Below are positions 57,333 to 64,000 of a DNA stretch of 64,000 bases, piece by piece; positions within the stretch are counted from its first letter, which is position 1, and each line of letters opens with the position of its first letter. A model generated the notes under the pieces. It ran no database searches. It was not told the DNA's origin and saw only the letters and a list, made by a program, of their open reading frames with translations. The DNA lies in the NCBI RefSeq assembly GCF_019279795.1, contig NC_056727.1, forward strand, positions 1,211,116,077 to 1,211,180,076, in the 5' to 3' direction. The DNA is from Protopterus annectens (lineage: Eukaryota > Chordata > Ceratodontiformes > Protopteridae). A program made the translations under genes and the position numbers.

Positions 57333-57656
57333 CTTTGAAGGAGCGTCTATATCACACCTCCGAAATTTCAAAATATTGAATCTGATATGGTCAATACCAT
57401 ATCATCAATACTTTGAAACTTTGAACATAAATAAATAAAACAACTAAACATTGCAAGCAGGGGGGGGGGCAAGCCCCCCTGCACCCCCACACCCCTGCTA
57501 CTTAAATATACCAACTCCGAGATTGCACTACATTGTAGTAAATGGAAAAAAACCCTTATGGAGATTTCCATTAAACGTTCAATTCGCTGATATGGTGCCG
57601 ACCATATCAGCTTCGATATTTTTAGTCTTCGACGAAGCGATATAGACCCTTTGAAG
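57333..57656. mobile_element. hAT-like MITE, about 308 bp
   Basis: The body 57341-57648 lies between 8-bp direct repeats CTTTGAAG (57333-57340 and 57649-57656), as expected for hAT. The ends are inverted repeats of about 60 bp with mismatches, sharing GTCTATATC and CTGATATGGTC...ACCATATC. The centre has a G-run/C-run hairpin (57460-57483). It has no ORF. Confidence 0.78.
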
Positions 57657-57984
57657 AATCATTTAGTCCTCTGTCCACCTCCATGCTGGCCCACTATGTA
57701 CTAATGTCATTAATGGGTGTAGCACTGCTGACAGGTTCAGAAGGAACTTATTACAGTGGTTTTAGTCCTAGGTATGACTTTAGTACATGACAGTCTGACA
57801 CACAAATGCCAGCAGTAGACTGTACCTTACACTGAAACCAGCATAGTCTTTCCTAGTCAATCATAGCCCCAAAATATGAAGTTCCATCTTTGAAAAAATT
57901 GTGGTTGTATTAGTCAACTAAGAATCCATACTTTTTCAGCCTAACACCCTCTTCAGACTACTACTCAGGTATTCTATCGCTTGA
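57657..57984. other. Spacer
   Basis: No gene. A weak hammerhead-like string is discussed under rejected items. Confidence 0.4.
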
Positions 57985-58200
57985 TTTATTTTATTTATTT
58001 CCATTTGTTTACAAGGAAAGTCCAACTGGGCTAAGCAAGACCACTTTTCAGCATTAGACCAGGTAGAAAATTGCCAAAAGAATTAACAACCAAATAGTAA
58101 TAGCCATTCCATAAACTATCCAAAGTAAATATGATCACAGGGATAAATGGTAGCCAAACAAAAAATTATAAACAAATACAAGCTATAGTGAACTACATTT
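57985..58200 (-). mobile_element. L2-type LINE 3' end fragment (L2-3)
   Basis: A TAAATAAA tail (57987-58000) follows a hairpin with GCTGAAAAGTGG in its loop, like L2-1 and L2-2. Upstream limit unclear. Confidence 0.55.
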
Positions 58201-58511
58201 TCTAAAAACAAAATATAGAGAATCCTCAACTATTTTTAAAGTCATCACTGAACCAATTCTTTTTAATAATCTCACAAAAATAATGGACATTATTAGAATA
58301 GGTCAGTCACTCTCAAGGGTGACTTGTTGCAACTCCTGATCAACAGTAGGAGTAGTCCTTGAAAACTCCAGTCTAGCTTGTACAGACCTATCTTCCATGA
58401 CTGCATTAAGAGCTACATCAACTTCAACTTCTTTAGCCCGATAACTTCTAATTATAAAATCCTTCTTCATTCAATCTAGTGTATGAGAGAAATCATCCCT
58501 GAATTCCCACT

Positions 58512-59631
58512 ATGTTTGGCTTACCTAAAATACACAAGAACTTAATTGACCCACCCATGAGGCCCATCGTAAATATTTGGGGATCTATTACACAACCTGT
58601 GGCCAAATTTCTAGATATTGGATTAAAAGCTTTATTGTCTGATGAACATGTTTTATGTAAAGATTCTTGGGATTTCATTAAACGTATTAATGAACTTGGC
58701 CATGTGAATACAGGAGTTTTTATTACAATTGATGTAAAAGACCTTTATACTATTATACCTCATCGAACAGGAATTCAATGGTTCTGCAAATTTTTACTGG
58801 AAAAAGGTATTTCCCAAAATTCCATAAACACCTATGAGCAACTATTGGGGATAGTATTACATAATTTCATTCTATTTATTTAATAATGAATATTTCCTAC
58901 AGAAATAAAGGGACTTTAGGGGTTCAGCTTGTGGTGGGCTGTATACCAACATTGTGATGTTACAGTGGGAAAAGAAGTTTCTGTTTAAATCATCATACTT
59001 CTCGTACTGTAAATGTTATATTAGATTTTTAGATGATATTTTTATTTTTTGGGCTGGGCCTGATGATTTAATTGACACTTTTATAGAGTATGTTAATGAG
59101 TCAACCTCTTTTTTGAAGTTTACCCATAATGTTGGGCAAGATGGGATTTCCTACTTGGACACGAGATTGATGAAGGATAAACAGCTTAGGGTATTTAATT
59201 CAGAAATTTATAGAAAACCTACATATTCTAACAGCTTCTTACATTTTGAGAGTTTGCACCCTTTTAAACAGAAAAAAGCTGTGGTAAAATGCCAGTATGT
59301 AAGAGCTGCATGTATGGTATCTCTATTTAATAGTTTCTTAAATGAATGCGAGACCTTATAAGGAATGTTTTTGAAGAGAAGTTACCCGTGCAGTTTAATT
59401 AATGAAGTTATGCTGGAGGTGGTTAATAAACATGAAATGGGGCATTTTATGCCCCTACTTAACCAATACCATCAAGTAAGAGGTAATGCCATCACAAGCC
59501 CCAATACTATAAATAATGACAATTACGCTGGTTTATATGAACCCATATGTGACTTTCAAGAAAATAATAACTTTCACAATGCCTTTGTCACTACTTTTAA
59601 TAATTGTAGTAAAAGAGTGTTGACATCTTGA
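58512..59631 (+). pseudogene. PLE-2 reverse transcriptase, broken
   Basis: Three successive open stretches (58512-58883, 58954-59361, 59365-59631) align in order with the PLE-1 RT (fingers, palm and thumb). The region carrying the GSPCGAS motif in PLE-1 is damaged between the first two. The catalytic aspartates (FLDD) remain. Confidence 0.85.
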
Positions 59632-60386
59632 TGAAAAATTGGGTGGCTATTTCAAGTAACAAAGACATCAGACAAGTTATTGGAGATAAACCTACTATTG
59701 TATATAGAAAAGGTTAATATCTTAAAAACATTTTGGAAGTAACACCTACAGAACCTTTAAATGGTTGTATGAAAAAATGTGGCCGCTGTCACTACTGTTC
59801 CTACTGCACTTTCAAAGTAATTAATGTGTATGTTAAGCTAAACAAGAGATATACTCGAGTCTGATAAAGTCGTTTATTGCACTTTCTGCACAAAATGCCC
59901 ATGTTTTTATATAGGAAAAACTGAGAGAAGGCTTAAAAACTGGATATACAAGCATGTAAGGGATATAAAAAATAAAGATACAAATGCTTAGCAAAGGATT
60001 GCATGGAATGCAGAAACCACTCAAACTTACTGTTATTGAAAGCCTTGTTCCTGATATTAGAGAGGTCCATGGGCATTAATTCTTGAGAAAAAAGAAGCCA
60101 CTTCTGCAACGCAGTGGCCAGGACTAAATGATTCCTTTCTCCTTTCATGTTTTTTAAAACTAAAAGCAGTGGAGAGGTGATTTCTTATGAATGTGTGAAA
60201 TTACTTAGTTTTATAATATTTTATATTTGTTCTGCTTGTATTCACAGTTTTTTAGATAGACATTTTAAATTTGAATTTGTAAACATGTATATTTGGTGGT
60301 ACCGGACTAGTCTATGGAGATAACAAGGGGGCATGATATTGATTAGTCTTTGCACTTAAAATACGGGTTTTATAATGAAAATATTT

Positions 60387-60425
60387 CTGAGGAAGTCTCT
60401 GATTAGACAGAGGTGAAAGCGCTTA
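60387..60425 (+). ncRNA. Hammerhead-like motif (PLE-2 3' end)
   Basis: CTGAGGA, extra A, 7-bp stem II GTCTCTG with CAGAGGT (two wobbles), loop ATTAGA, GAAA, palindromic AGCGCT, then T and A. It follows the element's coding remnant in the same orientation. Confidence 0.6.
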
Positions 60426-60430
60426 ATTAC

Positions 60431-62727
60431 TTGTTATCCATTACATGGATTTTTTTAGCATTGTTTTTACCATTGGACTCTATTAAAACTTCTGTCCGTT
60501 GCATCCTTGGCTGTTCTGTCATACATAGTGGTCTCCAGCTCTGCTGCACCATTTTTCTACTTGAGTTTGTGGTTTACTTTTTACTAAATCTAAATCCCTA
60601 CTAATCAACCTATGGGCCCTTAAAACTTGACCTTTAAGCACATTCTAATCACAATCTAGGATGCGTTCTAGACCTACACAAATGCAAGCTTTTTAACGCA
60701 GTCCTTCCTATATAAAGATTTATTAACAATGTTCATTTAGATGGTCAATGAGGACTAAAAAAATTGTTTGGGGTTTTCTATCCTTTTCTTTCAGAAAATT
60801 TAGTTCCCTACAGCAGTGACAGTTATGTTAAAAATACAATACTAGGATTAGAACTAGGAGTGTTAATAAGGTTGGAGCCTTTCCTTGTTTGAATTGTAAT
60901 GTATGTAAATATATTGATACACACATGTTTTCTGTGACCTAAACTGAATTTTTATTCTGACTGTAATACACTGAATCTTGTATTTGGCCAACCGTGTTGA
61001 ATGTTTATGGTAGGCAAAACGAATAGAACGTAGGCGGAGTATTAGAAAATATGAGGACATCAGGAATGTTCGATTAATTAATGCTCTTGCAAAAATGTGA
61101 ATATGAAAGGCATCCATCACAGATTTAATTTTCTGGCAAAGAGAGTTATACACTCAAGTGTGAGAGGTGGTGATACAGTGAATGCAACAGAAACAGCCGA
61201 TAGTTCAACTAAGTGCTACTACAGGATTTGGACTAAATGATGATGCTTCTTTAGAACCTGTACTGAAGTATCTTGGATTGATGCATTCATCATGTGACTT
61301 AAGTGTTATAATGTAAAGCACACAGCAGTGTGAACACTGGGTCAGTTTCTACAGGTTACAGTACTTTAATATGCAATGTGACAGTAAATTACTATGCAGA
61401 GGTGACAAAAGATCTATTAGTACTAATAATACATGGACTAAGGAAGATCTTCATAATATAGTGTAAAGGAGTTCTAGGTTATACTTACAGTGAGGCTTAT
61501 TGTAGCAGGCTTCATGGGAACATGGGTAAAGGAAGTTGGTGTAGAAGGTTAGCTAGGTATGGTAGAGTATTGGCATAGCCACATTTTGGGCTAAATCTCT
61601 GCCATACTACATGACCAGAATAGCATCCTATTGGCACAGAGTATTAGAAATATCTTCACCAATTTGTTCCACTGCTTGCTACCAAAAGGCAGTTGGAAAT
61701 GCCACTTCAGAAATTAGGCATTACTCTTGCTAATCTGGAACTACATTTTACGCATACTCACAGCACAGGATTTCTTGAATGCCTCTTCCATTTCTGCCAT
61801 GGTGGATTAATAGCTTTGAAATCTTTACATACATGTAGCCTCTTATTTATATTTCATTGGCAATGTGTATATATAGTCATTTTCTTGCACTTCACTTTTA
61901 AACAACTCATCTTCTTCCAACCTCTGCTGCTCACTTTCTGTGTAGCACCATAAACACTGTTGTGACTTTGATGCATTTCAGGACAGCATTTGGCTCTAAT
62001 TCAATGTTTGCCTTAATACTCTTTCGTTTTGGTACACATTTGGTAAAACTCTGATAAGCCAGTCAATAAACATGGCAACTTCATCTGTTACATGATTTCA
62101 AAGCTATAGATGTTAACTAAGAATCAAAGTAATCTAGTATCAATGTAGCATAAATGCATTCTCTTATTATACACACACAAAATGCAATTTTCTTGCATCG
62201 CATACAAGTTTAACTTTTACATTTTGTAAGCAAACATCAGTGAAAATTTTGTTCACTGTGGTAATATTTTCATCTTTATAATCTTTAGCAACAATTTTAA
62301 TTCAACCAGTGGCATGTGTGAAAATAATGTTTTGCAGTCTTCCATGGTGAAAGATCATCATTGAAGCAGCTTCTAAATTAAGTTTCACCTCTCTGACTTC
62401 AAGAGGTTGTGTACATTTTTCTATTTCACGCTGCGTTTGCCTTCATTCTGTCCGATTCTTCATTCTCTGCCACCACCATTCTGTACACACAATACTTCAT
62501 GCTTGCCATCTTGCAGCTTTTATGTCATTCATCTGTTACCCATGTATGCACTCTCTCAAAAAAATAGCACTAACATCTTCTATACTTTTTGGTTATATTA
62601 ACAAATATTAGCTTTATGCAGCCACACCTAAGCACACTTGTTTTAATAGCATTTAACTACATCTTATCATAATTCTAGGGTGCATTTGGAAACCATTTCC
62701 ATTGATACTATGTCAACTGCTTGATCA
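60431..62727. other. Non-coding spacer
   Basis: No gene or recognisable element seen. Confidence 0.45.
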
Positions 62728-63036
62728 TGTGACACTGCAGACCTCTCAACCAAATGGGGACAAATTTCAACAGAATCAGGGACGAGTAAAGAGAAAATCA
62801 GGGACAATCAGGGACACTTTTAAAATATTACTGCTATTAACTTGAAACACTGACAGAATCCGAACATATGAATTAATACAGATTTTCTGAAGTAAAAGAA
62901 GTTAATGAATAATGACAATGTTATGAAGTGTAATTCACCACCTTTCTTCCAAAAGTCACTAGTTTTAGGAGGGATTAAGAGGGACACAGTTAAAATTTGA
63001 GTCAAAATTAGGGACAGTTGAGAGGTATGTGTGACA
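62728..63036. mobile_element. hAT-like MITE, imperfect ends
   Basis: Inverted ends sharing ACCTCTCAAC (62741-62750 and, inverted, 63017-63026). Nearby are repeated AGGGAC segments in both halves. The flanks share the 7-bp direct repeat TGTGACA (62728-62734, 63030-63036). This recalls a hAT-type family with CCTCTCAAC ends seen in amphibians (memory, unverified). Confidence 0.5.
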
Positions 63037-63412
63037 GCCGTTACTTAGAATACCAGTCCGTTTTCACAACGTATGCAACACACAAACCTCTCTCTCACTA
63101 CATCTGCAAGCTCTTTTCCAGTTAAGAAATATTAGCCACTGTGTCACATGCTAATAATATTTTCATAACAGAGTGAATTATATATTACAGAGAAGGGGCA
63201 TAATTTGAAAATGAATTAGAAGAGCCAATAACATAATATTATGTAGAATATATTACAATGGACATCATAGTATTAATTTAACTATAGAAATAATTTTAAC
63301 AAAGTATTGGCACAGTGTCAGGTGAAACTTTAGATACTAGAAAATGCACAATAATACAGATTTAAAAGAAAGCGTAGATCGATGGGTTGCCCTAAATATC
63401 TATGTATGTGTG
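63037..63412. other. AT-rich spacer
   Basis: No gene seen. Confidence 0.5.

Positions 63413-63452
<40 letters not shown>
63413..63452. repeat. (TA)n(TG)n compound microsatellite
   Basis: A TA run passes directly into a TG run, then into imperfect TGTC units. Confidence 0.96.
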
Positions 63453-63453
<1 letters not shown>

Positions 63454-63484
63454 CTGTCTGTATGTATGGATTCACTTTAGAAGC

Positions 63485-63852
63485 TTGAAATACTGAAATG
63501 TCTTAGTCTTTTTCCCGGTTAGGGGTCGCCACAGTGGATCATCTGTCCGCTCATGATTGGCAGTGGAGTTTTACAGTGTCGAGTTGCCAGCCCAGCACCC
63601 AACCTTCCACAGAAGGCACATACATGCGCACACTCACACCTAGGGCCAATTTAGAGTGTCCAATCCACCTACTGCATGTCTTTGGGATGTGGGAGGAAAC
63701 CGGAGCACCCAGAGGAAACCCACGCGACCACAGGGAGGACATGCAGACTCTGCACAGAAGGCACCCCAGCCGAGAATTGAACCGGAGAACCTCTTGCTGT
63801 GAGGTGGCAATGCTAACCACTGCACTACTGTGGCTGCCTGAAATATCGAAAT
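63485..63852 (-). mobile_element. tRNA-derived SINE with RTE-type tail (SINE copy 2)
   Basis: The minus strand starts near 63837 with a tRNA-like head (GCAGTGGTTAGCATTGCC, then B box GGTTCAATTCTCGG). It continues with the well-known CATGTCCTCCCTGTGG...GGTTTCCTCCCACATCCCAA body and ends with GATCCACTGTGGCGACCCCT at about 63505. Copy 1 at 34.8 kb is a shorter relative. A 14-bp imperfect repeat TGAAATA-YGAAAT borders it (63485-63498, 63839-63852). Confidence 0.85.
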
Positions 63853-64000
63853 TCAATATTTTGAGCCCATAAAGTGGAATCCTGACAAGAGCAAAACCCC
63901 AGAAGCACGAAATGGTTTTGAATTTCGTGGTTCTGAGGTTTCGCTGTGTTTATGGATTCAGGTAAGTTATGTATGTGTTAAGGGTTTTGGGAAGAGGCTG
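63853..64000. other. Edge sequence with a short hairpin
   Basis: CACGAAAT and ATTTCGTG (63915-63938) are inverted arms around a TTTTG centre. It may belong to another MITE cut by the window edge. Confidence 0.4.

Larger units (their letters stand above)
58495..60430 (+). mobile_element. Penelope-like element, decayed (PLE-2)
   Basis: Plus strand. RT fragments: FGLPKIHKNLIDPPMRPIVN (58513-58572), ITIDVKDLYTIIPH (58724-58765), catalytic FLDDIFIFW (near 59025) and a thumb region to 59631. The cysteine linker CGRCHYCSYC follows near 59780, then a much-decayed GIY-YIG region to about 60150. The 3' end holds a hammerhead-like motif. Frameshifts near 58870 and stops at 59361 and 59631 inactivate it. 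The 5' part of the RT is missing. Confidence 0.85.

Noticed and set aside
57930-57957. Another hammerhead-like motif (CTGAAGAGGGTGTTAGGCTGAAAA on the minus strand, 5' side of PLE-3)
   Set aside because: Stem II would have only two good pairs and there is no GCGCTT-type palindrome after GAAA. It may be a decayed copy but cannot be supported.

Overview
The window looks like vertebrate nuclear DNA from a lineage with a large, repeat-rich genome. Only one host gene is recognisable, a complete FAM110-family coding sequence best matching FAM110C, at 29-1111 on the minus strand. Most other recognisable sequence is transposable elements. DIRS tyrosine-recombinase retrotransposons, Penelope-like elements, CR1, L2 and RTE-type LINEs and tRNA-derived SINEs together suggest an amphibian (perhaps a caecilian or salamander) or a lobe-finned fish. 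That placement is inference; the sequence does not fix the species.

Layout. 1-1.1 kb: FAM110C. 1.1-14.4 kb: host non-coding DNA with a decayed CR1 LINE (3.96-5.84 kb), two minisatellites (48-bp unit at 9.5 kb, about 73-bp unit at 12.6-13.2 kb) and an ancient repeat. 14.4-19.2 kb: a nearly full-length L2-type LINE with a 2A-like motif and two frameshifts. 21.3-29.7 kb: a decayed DIRS element (DIRS-2) split by a 4.4-kb Penelope-like element (PLE-1), with a 16-bp target-site duplication marking the nested insertion. 33.5-34.3 kb: a structured non-coding block with a tandem array of palindromes, two long hairpins and a 190-bp hammerhead-ribozyme-bearing Penelope terminus with its own 17-bp target-site duplication. 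34.8-35.1 kb: a tRNA SINE. 36.4-40.1 kb: three CR1-like fragments in alternating orientation. 43.1-45.0 kb: a dead RTE-type LINE. 46.7-47.1 kb: an L2 3' end. 47.1-52.7 kb: an apparently intact DIRS element (DIRS-1). 55.6-60.4 kb: two further decayed Penelope elements, a hAT-like MITE and an L2 tail. 62.7-63.0 kb: a second hAT-like MITE. 63.5-63.8 kb: a second copy of the tRNA SINE.

How the parts relate. DIRS-1 keeps gag, reverse transcriptase-RNase H and tyrosine recombinase open, with inverted terminal repeats and an internal complementary region made from both outer ends, so it is a candidate for recent or current activity. The Penelope copies share a hammerhead-like motif whose stem II changes sequence but keeps pairing in four copies. 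The SINEs end in the same 3' sequence as the RTE LINE, so that LINE probably mobilised them. The L2 copies share a 3' hairpin with compensatory changes ahead of a TAAA-type tail, and the CR1 copies share a 3' palindromic hairpin.
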